This document shows positions 35,324 through 45,890 of a DNA stretch of 64,000 bases, one piece after another. Position 1 is the stretch's first letter. Each line of letters begins with the position of its first letter. The notes under the pieces were generated by a model, which had not been told where the DNA came from, did no database searches, and saw only the letters and a list, made by a program, of their open reading frames with translations. The DNA lies in NCBI RefSeq assembly GCF_004357765.1, contig NZ_SMTE01000005.1, positions 284,591 to 348,590 on the forward strand, written 5' to 3'. A program made the translations under genes and the position numbers. Source of the stretch: Pseudomonas putida (GTDB lineage: Bacteria > Pseudomonadota > Gammaproteobacteria > Pseudomonadales > Pseudomonadaceae).

Positions 35324-38300
35324 ATGGACATGAACAGCAGACCCGGCTTCGCCGCTGCATTGCGCCCACGGTCACAAACCCTGGCGCTTGAGCAACGCAT
35401 CCTGTTCGACGGTGCCGCCGCCGCTGCCGTCGACCTGCAGCACAGCGACCCCAGCCACGCCGAGGCCAAGGATACGGCCCACCCCGCCGCGACCGCCAGC
35501 GAAGCACAAACCACCGCCACTCCTGCCGCCCAGCCGCGCAACCTGGTGGTGATCGACGCACGCGTGGAAAACCGCGATCAACTTGCCGCCAATCTGCCGG
35601 CGGGCACCACTGCGCTGGTGGTTGACGCCGGCCAGGACGCCATCGCCGCCATCAGCACGGCTCTGGCACAACTGGGCAAGGTCGACTCCATTCAGGTGTT
35701 CTCCCACGGTGCGTCCGGGCAGTTCACCCTGGGCAACCAGGTGTTTACCCAGCAAACCGTCGAGCAATTGGGCGACCGCCTGAGCAGTTGGCGCAGCGAA
35801 CTCAACGCCGGTGCCGACATCCAGCTGTACGGCTGCGACGTGGGCGCCGGCAGCAGTGGCCAGGCCCTGGTCAACGAACTGGCACGCTGGACCGGCGCCG
35901 ACATTGGCGCCTCCAGCAATGCCACCGGCAGCCAGCGGGCCGGCGGTGACTGGCAGCTGGAAGTCAGCAACGGCGACCTGGACAAGTCCATCGCCCTGGC
36001 CGCCTCGACCCTGGCCAGCTTCCAGGGCCTGCTGGCTGATGCCAGCCCGACCGCCAGCCTGGGCAGCGGCGGCGCCGAGGTGCAGTTGGGCGAGCAGTTC
36101 ACCTTCACGGTCAGCTTCACCAACCCTTCCACCCAGGAAGGCTACGCGCCGTACATCGACCTGTTCATGCCCGCCACCGGGCGCGACGGCGACGATGGCG
36201 CCACGTTCATTTCCGCCACCTACCTGGGCCAGGCGGTGAACAGCTTCGTCATCACCTTTGACGCCAACGGCAACGCCACGCACCCCTTGGCCAAGGACGC
36301 CAGCGGCAATGCCCTGGTGATCAACGCCGCTAGTGTCGGCATGAAGCCAGGTGACCAGATGGTGGTGCTGCAACTGCCCTACGCCAGCGTCACCAGCGAC
36401 CAGCCGAGTATCGACATCCAGATCACCGGCCTGCTCAGCAACCTGGCCGACACCACTTACTCCGACGGCGCGCCCAACCTCACCATCAACGCCCGCGCCG
36501 GCTTCGAATACGGCAACGATTCGCTGAACAACCCGGTGCAGGACCCGAGTCTGGTGGAAGCCTCGCTGCACAGTTTCATCGTCACCCCTACCCTTTTGAA
36601 GGTGACGCAAACGGTCAACATGCCCGAAGGCGAAACCGTGACCGGGCCCAACTACACCCGCACCCAGACCGTCACCGTCACCCCGGCCCCGGGGCAGACC
36701 CTGACCAACGTTACCGTGACCCAGACCGTGCCCGACCAGGTGCATGTCACTGCCATCACGCCGGGCGCGGGTGGCACTCTGACTTCCGTCACCCTGCAAG
36801 ACGGCCGGGTGCTCACCAACCCCACCGCGATCGCCGCGGCGCTGGCCGATCCCAACGTGTTCGTCGAAAGCTACAACATCCACTACGACACCCTCAGTGC
36901 CGCCAGCGAAACCCAGGTGAGCTTCTACGTGCCGGAAATCGACGCCAACGGCAGCCCCGTGCTTGACCCGGCCAGCGGCAACCCGGTAACCATCAACTTC
37001 GGCACCGCCAGCGTGACCGGCGACTGGAACCCGCTCGACCCCCGCGACCGCCCCACCGACCCGGACGGCTACCCCTTCAGCGAAACCGGCAACGGCCAGG
37101 GCGTGACCTTCGTGGCCAAGTCCATCACCCTGCTCAAGGCAGTGGACCTGCAAAACGACGTTGGCACCCCCGGCCTGACCCCCGGCGATACCCTGCGCTA
37201 CACCATGGACGTGGCCATTTCCGACTTTTTCGCCTTTGGCGAGAACATCCTCGAACAGGGCCAATTCACCGTCACCGACCTGCTCAGCGACGGCCAGACG
37301 TTCAGTGCGGGCACCCCTCCTACCCTGTTGCTGCAAGGCAATGGCACCACACTTAGCATCGCCCTGATCTATACCCAGAGCGTAAACGCCAACGGCAGCA
37401 CCACGCTGGTGTTCGACATTGCCGAGTCCATCCGCCAGGCGGTGGCCGGCCCGGGCCTGGCCGCGCTGTTCGGCGACTTGTACGGCGACAGCAACCAGGA
37501 TGGCGCCACGGGTCTGCGCATCGTCTACGACGCCACGGTCGACACCACCTACACCAGCGACCACCCACCCCACGACCAGCTCAACGAAGGCGACAGCGTC
37601 GGTAACAATGCCGTCGTGGCTGCCACCGTGCTGCGCGATGCACTAAACATCGGCGGCACCCAGACCGACGGTTCGAGCACCATCAGCACCATCCAGACGT
37701 CCAGTGTGGACATCGAGCTGACTCAGGTGAACAACGGCACTCCACCTGCCAACGGCGAGTTGCGCCCAGGCGACGTGGTGACTTTCACCATCACTTACGA
37801 CCTGCTGGTGGCTGACTACGAAAACTTCAAGCTCACCGCCTACTTGCCTTTGCCTCTGCTCAATGCCACCGGCATCACCTGGACCATTGGTACCGGGATC
37901 GGCCAGTGGACGCTGGGTAGCGGCACCACCATCCTGGACATTCCCGAGAGCGTCACCACCGGCCCAGGCAACTCGATCGTGTTCGATTTCGGCAACTACG
38001 TATCCGGTGGCCTGAGCGGTGGCACGGTGCAGGTGCTGTTCACCATGGTGGTGGGCGACCAGCCATTTGCGGACCAGCGCGAGCTGGACGTGCTGGCGCA
38101 GTCGAGCCAGACCACCACCGTGGATAAAGACGTGCTGGTGTCCTCCGATGTGGCGGTGATCGAATCGGTCGCCGAACCGGTGCTGGACATCACGCATGGC
38201 GTGGTCAGCAGCAGCAATGGCACGGTCACCGGCACCACCGGTAGCTGGAACGCCCCCGGCACCAGCGGTGTGCCGTTCAGCGGCAGCGTCACCAGCCTGG

Positions 38301-41300
38301 CGGCGGTGGACGGCAACGTCAGCGGCATCGACGGCGCCGACACCCTGCGCCTGGCCACGGCCATAAAAAACACCGGCGGTGGGGGAGCGTATGACGTGAG
38401 CACCAGCGTCACATTGCCCGACGGCCTGGCTTTTGTCGGCGGCAGCCTCGGCGCGGCCAACCTGCAGATATTCCGCGGCGACGGCACGCAACTGGTGCTG
38501 GGCACCGACTATAGTGTCAGCGGCAACACCATCACTTTCCTCGACGCCAATGGCCAGGCCTCCCTGCTTGCCGGTAGGGCCGGCACGGCCAGCGACCTGT
38601 CCGGCGCCAACGTGGTGGTGATTACTTACGACGTCACGGTGAACGACGCGATCCTGGCCTCCAGCACACTGCAAAGCAGCGCGGCGCTGACCAACTATGC
38701 CAGCGTCAATGGCGGTCAGGACTTCACCCCTACCGACCTGGTAGAGATTGCCGACCAGCAAGTGGCGGCGCCGACCATCACCAAGACCTACCAGAACGGC
38801 AGCCTCAGCGACGACGACTCCAGCGCGGCGCACACCACTGGCAGCAACCTGGTGATCGGCGAGAGCATGACCTACGACATCGTCGTCAACCTGCCCGAGG
38901 GCTTTACCGGCAGCCTGCGCATCAACGACCTGATCCCGCCTGGCCTGCGTCTGGACCCTCGGTTCAACGGCAACCTGGGCTTCCAGATCATCACCACGGT
39001 GGCGGGCAGCGCCGCACTGGGCGCCGACTTCAACGGCACGCTGAACGTCAACCCGGTATCCCTGGACGGCAGCGACGGTGCCGACCTGACACTGGCGTTC
39101 AGCACGGCAGGCTCCACCGCCGACAACATCACCGGCAACAACAGCTTCGTCATACGCCTGGTGCTGGTGGCCAGCAACGTGCCCGGCAACCAGCAAGGCA
39201 CCACCCTGAACAACGGCGCGCAACTGGTGCACAGCGACCCCGATGGCGATACGCCCAATGGCACCGCGCCAGTCGACCGCAGCGTGGCAAGCGCCCAGCA
39301 GCCCAGCGTGACCATTGTCGAGCCTACTCTCACGGTCACTCAACAGATCACCTCCGCGCCAGTGTTCGGCGGCTACGAAGACGGCGATGTGGTGGATTTC
39401 GAGATCGTCATCAGCAACACCTCCGGCGTCAATGCGTTCGACATCAGCCTGGTGGACGGGCTACCAACTGAACTCAGTGGCATCACCCTGACCGGTGTGA
39501 CATACAGCGGGGGTGCCACCAACAACGCAGGCGCCGACTTCATCATCCAGAATGGCCAACTGATCAGCGTGAGCGGTGCGAACATCGACATCGCCAACGG
39601 CGGCAGCATCACCCTGCGCCTGACCGGCACCGTTAACGCGACCGCTGCTGGCCAGGCGGCCTTCCCTAACGCAGTGGATGTGCGCTGGAGCAGCCTGGAC
39701 GGCGCCAACAACACGGTCGACACCGCCAATGGCGAGCGCAGCGGCGAAGACGGCGTGCTCAATGGCGGCACACTGAACGATTACCGCGTCGCTTCGCTGC
39801 TGGTATTCCCCGTCAGCAACGGCATCCGCATCAGCCGCGTAGGCGGCGTGGTCGACACGGCGCCGGCCACCAACAGCAGCGGCGCCACCGACACCAGTGG
39901 CGTCAGTGAAAACGTGGTGGTCGGCGAAATCGTCCGTTACCGCGTGGCGGTGCTGGTGCCCACCGGCGATAACCCCGACTACCAGATCCGCATCGAACTG
40001 GCCGCTGGCCTTGAGTTCATCCCGGCCAGTCTCAACGACATACTGCTCGCGTTCGTCTCCAACACCCCTGTCGGCCTTACCAGCGATGCCACCAACCTGA
40101 TCAGCAGCGGCACGCTGAGCATGGCGGGCAACCAGCTGAGCGAGGTGACCCAAGGCATCCAGCCGGACCTGTCCGGCGTAGTGCCCACGGGGGTCTTCGA
40201 TATCAACAACGGCCGCCTGGTGATCGTCACCAACACCGATGGCAGCCAGACAGTCACCTTTAGTCTGGGCAATCTGACCAATACCGAGATCAACGACCCC
40301 GACATCGAAGGTGTGGTGCTGGAATTCAACGTACGAGTTACCAACGTGGCCAGCAACCAGTCCGGCGCCAACCTTGCTGTGACCGCCCACGAGCACGTCG
40401 GCCTCAACGGCGGCGTGGACCGCGGCGTGAGCGACACGGTGTTCGAGCGCGTGGTCGAGCCCAGCTTCAGCAGCCTCGACAAGACCGTCATCGACGTAAC
40501 CCCGGGCAGTGGCACCACCACCGCCACGGTATCGGTCAGTTTCACCCAGAACGGCGAAGTGCCCGCCTACAACACCCACCTGGCAGACCAGTTCCCCAAC
40601 GGCAGCGACTACCAGGTGCAGAGCATCCTGCTCAACGGCGTGGCCATTGACCTGACCAACCCGCCAGCCGGTGTGACATTCAGCCAAGGTGCCGGCATCA
40701 CCCTGGACTTCGAGCGCCTGGCGCCAAACGACAGCGTACAGGTGATCTACACGGTCGTCCTGCCCAACGTCACCATCGCCGACAACGCCGCCAGCGCTGC
40801 CGTGCTGACCTGGACCAGCCTGCCCACCGACTTCGAAACCAACGGTTGGGGCGGATCGTTCCCCGCCACCGCAGGGGGAGCCGATGGCGAACGCACCGGC
40901 CAGGACGGTGCCAGCGGGCTGAACAACTACATCCTCAGCGACGGCGCCGGCATGGGCGTGATCCAGGGCACCTTGTGGGACGATACCCGCAGCGCGACCG
41001 ACAGCGTCACTCCCGATGGCACAGGGCTGAACGGCATTGCGGTGACCCTGACCTGGGCCGGTGACGACGGCGTGTTCGGCAACGCCGACGACCGCACATT
41101 CACCACCATCACGGCCAATGGTGGACTGTATCAATTCGCCCTGCTGCCCTCGGGGAGCTACCTGGTGGCAGTGGCACAGGACCATCAGGCCAGCGCCAAC
41201 AACAATTACCGGGTGCGCATCGACACCGACACCGCTGCCGCCCTTGCCGGGCTGGGCAGCATCGAGCTCAACCTGGGTGAAGGAAGCACCGGTACCGCCG

Positions 41301-44300
41301 ACGCCGGTTACGTGCACCTGAACGAAGCGCCGGTCAACACCGTCACCGACCAGCACGGGGCCGAGGACACCGTGCTGCACCTGACCGGGCTGGCCATCAG
41401 CGATGTCGATGTGAATGCTGGCAATGCTGACGGAGTGATGACCATCACCCTGAGCGTGCTGCACGGAGTGGTCTGGCAAAGCGCCACGACACCCGCCGCC
41501 AACGCCACCCCGCCGACAGGCTCGGGGCGCAGCCTGGTACTCAGCGGCACGCTGGCCGAACTGAACGCGGCCTTGGGGCAGCTGTATTACAAGGGTGATC
41601 AGGATTTCAACACCTTCCGCGAAGTGGAAACCCTGACCATGGTCACCAATGACCAGGGTAACTTCGGTGATCATCCCACCAACGGCGACGGCATCCCCGG
41701 GCAGAACCCGGCCGATGCGCTGGCCGACACCGACGTGCTCAACATCGTGCTCGATCCGGTAAACGATGCCCCCATCGCCCAGAACGACCAGTACATCGCC
41801 GTAGAAGCGGGAGGCCTGGGCAATGCCGACCCCGGCACCAACCCCACCGGCAACGTGCTGGACAACGACATCGATGTGGACATCCAGACCAACGACGATG
41901 TCCTCACCGTCACGCGGATCGCCAACATCAACGACCCGGGTGGCATCGCCGTGGGCGGTACTGTGGTCACCACGGTCCAAGGGCTCTACGGTACGCTGTT
42001 CATCACTGCCAGCGGCGGTTTCCAGTACATCGTCAACAATGACGACCCCGCCGTGCAGGCGCTGCGTACCTCGGGGGACTTTCTCAGTGAGGTCTTTGTC
42101 TACGACATCGTCGACAGCGGCGGCCTGGGCAGCCAGGCGCAACTGCTGATCAACATCCACGGGGCCAATGACACCCCTGTCGCCCAAGGCGATGCGGGCA
42201 CCGCCATCGAGGCCGGCGGCACCAACAATGGCACCCCCGGGCAAGACGCCACCGGCAACGTGCTGGACAACGACACCGACGTGGACGCGGTGGCCCTGGG
42301 AGAAACCAAATCCGTTAACGCCGTGCGCTACGACGGCCCCGGTGGCGGCAGGGTCATCCCGGTCAGCAGTGGTTCGGTGACCAGCATACCGGCGGCGTTT
42401 GGAACACTCACTCTCAACGCCGACGGCAGCTACCGCTATGTCATCGACAACAGCAATGCCGCGGTCCAGGCCCTTTCCCCCGGCGACACGCTGGTGGAGC
42501 AGTTCACTTACCAGATGGTCGACGCCGGTGGCCTGAGTTCGGTGAGCGTACTGCTGATCACCATCCAGGGCGCCAACGACGCACCCGTGGCGATCGACGA
42601 CCGAGGCACCGCCACGGCAGGCGCCAGCGATGGCAGCCCGGCCACGGTCGACGCCAACGGCAACGTGATCACCGGTGACAATGGCTTGGGCGCCGATACC
42701 GACGTCGATAACGGCGACCAGCCCACCGCCACCCAGCTGAAAGTGGACGGTGTTCGCAGCGGCCTGGAAAGCACAGGCGGCACACTCAGCCCTGTTGCTA
42801 GCGGTGCCCCGGCGTCGGTTACCGGTATCGTGGCGCGGCTGGCCGACAACAGCCTGATCAGCGGCAACTTCGGCCAACTGGTGCTCAACGAAGACGGCAC
42901 TTACAGCTTCACCGTCAACAGCGCCGACCCGGCCATTCGAGCTCTGGTAGCCGGACAAAGCCTGGAGGTGATCTTCACCTACCAGATTCACGACAGCGGC
43001 GGGCTGACCGACCAGGCGCAACTGGTGATCAGCGTCACCGGCGTCAACGACCCGCCGGTGGTCAACCCGGTCACGGTAAATGCCGTCGAAGCCGGTGGCC
43101 TTAACAACGCGACCCCGGGCCTGGACCCCAACGGCAGCATCCGCAGCGCCTACAGCGACCCGGATGGCGACCCCCTGACCATCACTGGCGTGATCAACCC
43201 GAATGGCACCAGCGGCACGGTGGGCCAGAGCCTGGCCGGCAACTACGGCAGCCTGGTGCTCGATGCCCAGGGCAACTACCGCTACGTGGTGGACAACGCC
43301 AACCGCGCCGTGCAGGCCCTGCGCACCGATGCCGACCGGCTGACCGAGGTGTTCCGGTACAGCGTCAGCGACGGCAACGGCAAAACCGTCACTGCCACCT
43401 TCACCGTGGTCATCCACGGCCGCAACGACACCCCCATCGCCGCCAATGACAGCGCCATCGCCATCGAGGCCGGTGGCACCAACAACGGCACACCGGGCCA
43501 GGCCGGCAGCGGCAATGCCCTGACCAACGACCAGGACGTGGACGCCGGCGATAGCAAGGCCGTGGACGGCATCTACCTGGGCACCCTGGCGGCGGGCGGC
43601 GCCTTCGTGCAGGTGACCGCCGGCGCCACGACCATTACCGGCAACTACGGCACCCTGAGCATCGATGCCAACGGCAACTACGTGTACACCGTCAACGACA
43701 GCCTGGCCGCCGTACAGGCGCTCAAAGCTGGCGAAAGCCTGAGCGAAACCTTCAGCTACCGGATGCACGACACCGCAGGCGCTAGCTCGCAGGCGCAGAT
43801 CAATATCACCATCGAAGGCCGCTACGATGCACCGGTGGCCCACGATGACATCGGTTACGCCGTGGCCACCGACGACGACGGCAATGGCGGGCGCAACCCC
43901 AGCGGCAATGTGCTGAACAACGACACCGACGTGGATGCCAACGACACCAAGACCGTCACCGCCGTGGGCGTGGGTGCCGAGAGCAGCAACCCGACACTGG
44001 ACCCGCTCACCGGCACCGCCACGGTCACCTCCAACTACGGCACGCTGACCCTCAACGCCAACGGCACCTACCAGTTCGTGGTCAACTCCAACGACCCCGA
44101 CATCATTGCCCTGGGGCCGCTGGGTTTCGTCATCCAGCGCTACACCTACCAGGTCACCGACGCCGGCGGCCTAAGCGACACCGCCACCCTGTACATCCTG
44201 ATACGCGGCGAAAACCAACCGCCGGTAGCCGCCCCGGACCAGGGCCTGGCCATCGAGGCCGGTGGCATGGGCAACAACATCCCCGGCAGCAACCCGGCCG

Positions 44301-45853
44301 GCAACGTGATGGACAACGACAGCGACCCCGACAGCATCAACATCCTGGTGCCGGAAACCCTCGAAGTGCTGGCCTTCTGGAGCGGCGACGGCCCGCTGCC
44401 CAACAGCCCTACCCTGACCGGGCAAACCCTGCGCGGTCAGTATGGCGACCTGACGCTCAATTCCGACGGCACCTGGAGCTACACGCTGGACAACAGCCTG
44501 GCCGCGGTGCAGGCCTTGCGCGTCAGAGGCCAGGCCCTGACCGACAACTTCAGCTACCTGCTGACCGACCTGTGGGGTGGCACCGCCAACGGTGTGCTGA
44601 CCATCACCATCGATGGGCGCAATGACTTTCCCGTGGCCAACGACGACACGGCAGAGGCGGTAGAGGCTGGCGGCGTCAACAATGGCACTGCGGGCGTGAA
44701 CCCGCGCGGCAACGTGCTGGACAACGACACCGACGTGGACGGCGTGCAGTACGGCGAAAGCAAGACAGTGGTGCAGTACACCGGTGAAAACGGCCAGACC
44801 GCCAACGCCGGCCAAGTGCTGCAGGGCCTGTACGGCAAGCTGCTGATCAACGCCGATGGCAGCTACCAGTACGTGGTCGACAACAGCAACCCGACCGTGC
44901 AGGCCATGCGCACCGTCGGCGAAGCGCTGCGCGAGGTGTTCACTTACCGCGTGCGCGACACCTCCGGCGTGACCTCGGACGCACGCCTGACCGTGACCAT
45001 CCAGGGCGCCAACGATAACCCCGTGGCTCGCGACGACAGCAGTTTCGCCAGCGACCAGGCGCCCGCCCCGCACACCAGCGGCAACGTGCTGCCCAACGAC
45101 AGCGACGTGGACGGCGATGACAGCCTGACCGTGATCGGCATCCGTACCGGCCAGGAAGGCGCCAGCGGCACGGCGGGCGTGATCGGCCAGGCGATTGCCG
45201 GCCGCTATGGCACCCTGGTGCTCAATGCCGATGGCAGCTACACCTACACCATCGACCTGAGCAACCCCGAAGTGCTGGCCGCTGCCGGCCTGGGCCAGGT
45301 GCTGCAGGATTATTTCACCTACACCATCAGTGACCTGGCCGGGGCTACCGATGATGCGCAACTCACCATCACCCTGGACATCTCCAGCCCGTACATCCCA
45401 CCAGGGCCGTACCTTGACCGCGACAGCCGCGGCGGTCAAAGCGGCCTGCCGCTGCCTGATGTGAGCCCGGTTATATACGTGGCGCCCGTCGTGGAGCGGG
45501 TCAATCAGGCCTTGACCCTATCTGCCTGGGATGCCGATGGCAGCAACGTGTACCTGTTTGCCACCCCGGAAATCGAGAGTGAATCGCTGGGTGCCGGGCT
45601 GGGCCAGATCAATGGCCAGTACGTGGCGCGGGCGGTGGCCAACAGCCGCCAGGCCAGCGCCGAGGACAAGAACTGGGTCGATGGCCGACAAGGGGTCACC
45701 CGCCTCACGGCCGATGGTTTGTTGCCAGACCCTTCCCTATGGGCACCGCTCCCCCGCGACATGGTGCCCGAACAACAGCGTGCACAGCCTGCCAATGGCT
45801 TCCGTGCGCAGTTGCGCGAAGCCGCCCATCGGCGCGGCAGTACTGCGCCCTGA
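35324..45853 (+). CDS. Giant surface adhesin (LEPRxLF-type N-terminus, DUF4347, VCBS repeats)
   Basis: About 3,509 residues. Near the N-terminus LEQRILFDGA (residues 22-31) matches the LEPR-XLF-type motif of large exported proteins. DUF4347 spans about 73-238 (VFSHGASGQFTLG, LYGCDVGAGSSG). Residues ~240-1870 hold many DUF11/isopeptide-like beta repeats, ~1875-2000 an SdrD-B-like domain (GVIQGTLWDDTRS), and ~2147-3360 nine VCBS/cadherin-like repeats. The last ~150 residues are non-repetitive. There is no classical signal peptide, and I see no RTX nonapeptides, which sets it apart from LapA-type type I substrates. The start is the ATG at 35324 (MDMNSRPG); an upstream ATG at 35246 would add 26 poorly fitting residues. 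It probably mediates adhesion or biofilm formation. Confidence 0.87.
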   Translation: MDMNSRPGFAAALRPRSQTLALEQRILFDGAAAAAVDLQHSDPSHAEAKDTAHPAATASEAQTTATPAAQPRNLVVIDARVENRDQLAANLPAGTTALVVDAGQDAIAAISTALAQLGKVDSIQVFSHGASGQFTLGNQVFTQQTVEQLGDRLSSWRSELNAGADIQLYGCDVGAGSSGQALVNELARWTGADIGASSNATGSQRAGGDWQLEVSNGDLDKSIALAASTLASFQGLLADASPTASLGSGGAEVQLGEQFTFTVSFTNPSTQEGYAPYIDLFMPATGRDGDDGATFISATYLGQAVNSFVITFDANGNATHPLAKDASGNALVINAASVGMKPGDQMVVLQLPYASVTSDQPSIDIQITGLLSNLADTTYSDGAPNLTINARAGFEYGNDSLNNPVQDPSLVEASLHSFIVTPTLLKVTQTVNMPEGETVTGPNYTRTQTVTVTPAPGQTLTNVTVTQTVPDQVHVTAITPGAGGTLTSVTLQDGRVLTNPTAIAAALADPNVFVESYNIHYDTLSAASETQVSFYVPEIDANGSPVLDPASGNPVTINFGTASVTGDWNPLDPRDRPTDPDGYPFSETGNGQGVTFVAKSITLLKAVDLQNDVGTPGLTPGDTLRYTMDVAISDFFAFGENILEQGQFTVTDLLSDGQTFSAGTPPTLLLQGNGTTLSIALIYTQSVNANGSTTLVFDIAESIRQAVAGPGLAALFGDLYGDSNQDGATGLRIVYDATVDTTYTSDHPPHDQLNEGDSVGNNAVVAATVLRDALNIGGTQTDGSSTISTIQTSSVDIELTQVNNGTPPANGELRPGDVVTFTITYDLLVADYENFKLTAYLPLPLLNATGITWTIGTGIGQWTLGSGTTILDIPESVTTGPGNSIVFDFGNYVSGGLSGGTVQVLFTMVVGDQPFADQRELDVLAQSSQTTTVDKDVLVSSDVAVIESVAEPVLDITHGVVSSSNGTVTGTTGSWNAPGTSGVPFSGSVTSLAAVDGNVSGIDGADTLRLATAIKNTGGGGAYDVSTSVTLPDGLAFVGGSLGAANLQIFRGDGTQLVLGTDYSVSGNTITFLDANGQASLLAGRAGTASDLSGANVVVITYDVTVNDAILASSTLQSSAALTNYASVNGGQDFTPTDLVEIADQQVAAPTITKTYQNGSLSDDDSSAAHTTGSNLVIGESMTYDIVVNLPEGFTGSLRINDLIPPGLRLDPRFNGNLGFQIITTVAGSAALGADFNGTLNVNPVSLDGSDGADLTLAFSTAGSTADNITGNNSFVIRLVLVASNVPGNQQGTTLNNGAQLVHSDPDGDTPNGTAPVDRSVASAQQPSVTIVEPTLTVTQQITSAPVFGGYEDGDVVDFEIVISNTSGVNAFDISLVDGLPTELSGITLTGVTYSGGATNNAGADFIIQNGQLISVSGANIDIANGGSITLRLTGTVNATAAGQAAFPNAVDVRWSSLDGANNTVDTANGERSGEDGVLNGGTLNDYRVASLLVFPVSNGIRISRVGGVVDTAPATNSSGATDTSGVSENVVVGEIVRYRVAVLVPTGDNPDYQIRIELAAGLEFIPASLNDILLAFVSNTPVGLTSDATNLISSGTLSMAGNQLSEVTQGIQPDLSGVVPTGVFDINNGRLVIVTNTDGSQTVTFSLGNLTNTEINDPDIEGVVLEFNVRVTNVASNQSGANLAVTAHEHVGLNGGVDRGVSDTVFERVVEPSFSSLDKTVIDVTPGSGTTTATVSVSFTQNGEVPAYNTHLADQFPNGSDYQVQSILLNGVAIDLTNPPAGVTFSQGAGITLDFERLAPNDSVQVIYTVVLPNVTIADNAASAAVLTWTSLPTDFETNGWGGSFPATAGGADGERTGQDGASGLNNYILSDGAGMGVIQGTLWDDTRSATDSVTPDGTGLNGIAVTLTWAGDDGVFGNADDRTFTTITANGGLYQFALLPSGSYLVAVAQDHQASANNNYRVRIDTDTAAALAGLGSIELNLGEGSTGTADAGYVHLNEAPVNTVTDQHGAEDTVLHLTGLAISDVDVNAGNADGVMTITLSVLHGVVWQSATTPAANATPPTGSGRSLVLSGTLAELNAALGQLYYKGDQDFNTFREVETLTMVTNDQGNFGDHPTNGDGIPGQNPADALADTDVLNIVLDPVNDAPIAQNDQYIAVEAGGLGNADPGTNPTGNVLDNDIDVDIQTNDDVLTVTRIANINDPGGIAVGGTVVTTVQGLYGTLFITASGGFQYIVNNDDPAVQALRTSGDFLSEVFVYDIVDSGGLGSQAQLLINIHGANDTPVAQGDAGTAIEAGGTNNGTPGQDATGNVLDNDTDVDAVALGETKSVNAVRYDGPGGGRVIPVSSGSVTSIPAAFGTLTLNADGSYRYVIDNSNAAVQALSPGDTLVEQFTYQMVDAGGLSSVSVLLITIQGANDAPVAIDDRGTATAGASDGSPATVDANGNVITGDNGLGADTDVDNGDQPTATQLKVDGVRSGLESTGGTLSPVASGAPASVTGIVARLADNSLISGNFGQLVLNEDGTYSFTVNSADPAIRALVAGQSLEVIFTYQIHDSGGLTDQAQLVISVTGVNDPPVVNPVTVNAVEAGGLNNATPGLDPNGSIRSAYSDPDGDPLTITGVINPNGTSGTVGQSLAGNYGSLVLDAQGNYRYVVDNANRAVQALRTDADRLTEVFRYSVSDGNGKTVTATFTVVIHGRNDTPIAANDSAIAIEAGGTNNGTPGQAGSGNALTNDQDVDAGDSKAVDGIYLGTLAAGGAFVQVTAGATTITGNYGTLSIDANGNYVYTVNDSLAAVQALKAGESLSETFSYRMHDTAGASSQAQINITIEGRYDAPVAHDDIGYAVATDDDGNGGRNPSGNVLNNDTDVDANDTKTVTAVGVGAESSNPTLDPLTGTATVTSNYGTLTLNANGTYQFVVNSNDPDIIALGPLGFVIQRYTYQVTDAGGLSDTATLYILIRGENQPPVAAPDQGLAIEAGGMGNNIPGSNPAGNVMDNDSDPDSINILVPETLEVLAFWSGDGPLPNSPTLTGQTLRGQYGDLTLNSDGTWSYTLDNSLAAVQALRVRGQALTDNFSYLLTDLWGGTANGVLTITIDGRNDFPVANDDTAEAVEAGGVNNGTAGVNPRGNVLDNDTDVDGVQYGESKTVVQYTGENGQTANAGQVLQGLYGKLLINADGSYQYVVDNSNPTVQAMRTVGEALREVFTYRVRDTSGVTSDARLTVTIQGANDNPVARDDSSFASDQAPAPHTSGNVLPNDSDVDGDDSLTVIGIRTGQEGASGTAGVIGQAIAGRYGTLVLNADGSYTYTIDLSNPEVLAAAGLGQVLQDYFTYTISDLAGATDDAQLTITLDISSPYIPPGPYLDRDSRGGQSGLPLPDVSPVIYVAPVVERVNQALTLSAWDADGSNVYLFATPEIESESLGAGLGQINGQYVARAVANSRQASAEDKNWVDGRQGVTRLTADGLLPDPSLWAPLPRDMVPEQQRAQPANGFRAQLREAAHRRGSTAP
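41762..45400 (+). repeat. Nine tandem VCBS/cadherin-like repeats inside the adhesin gene
   Basis: Repeat units begin with NDxPVA-type residues at 41762, 42167, 42575, 43046, 43424, 43823, 44213, 44621 and 45011. Unit lengths are 126-157 residues. Most carry a following IEAGG...GNVLDNDTDVD segment, typical of Ca-binding VCBS folds. DNA identity between units is moderate, so they are old or diversified. Confidence 0.85.
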
Positions 45854-45890
45854 CGCCAATGCCTCATCACGGATTGAATAAGGACAGCGT

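Noticed and set aside
35372-37573. 733-codon minus-strand open frame opposite the adhesin N-terminus
   Set aside because: The composition is that of an antisense shadow. The plus-strand frame carries DUF4347 and the LEPRxLF motif.
39461-43843. 1,460-codon open frame on the minus strand inside the adhesin gene
   Set aside because: It is antisense to strongly patterned VCBS repeats. The translation is low-complexity (His, Val, Gly, Gln-rich), as expected from the complement of GC-rich repeats, and there is no ribosome-binding site or family.
41762-45400. CRISPR-like or short tandem DNA array
   Set aside because: The periodicity of 378-471 bp is in frame and reflects protein domains, with no short identical repeats and spacers.
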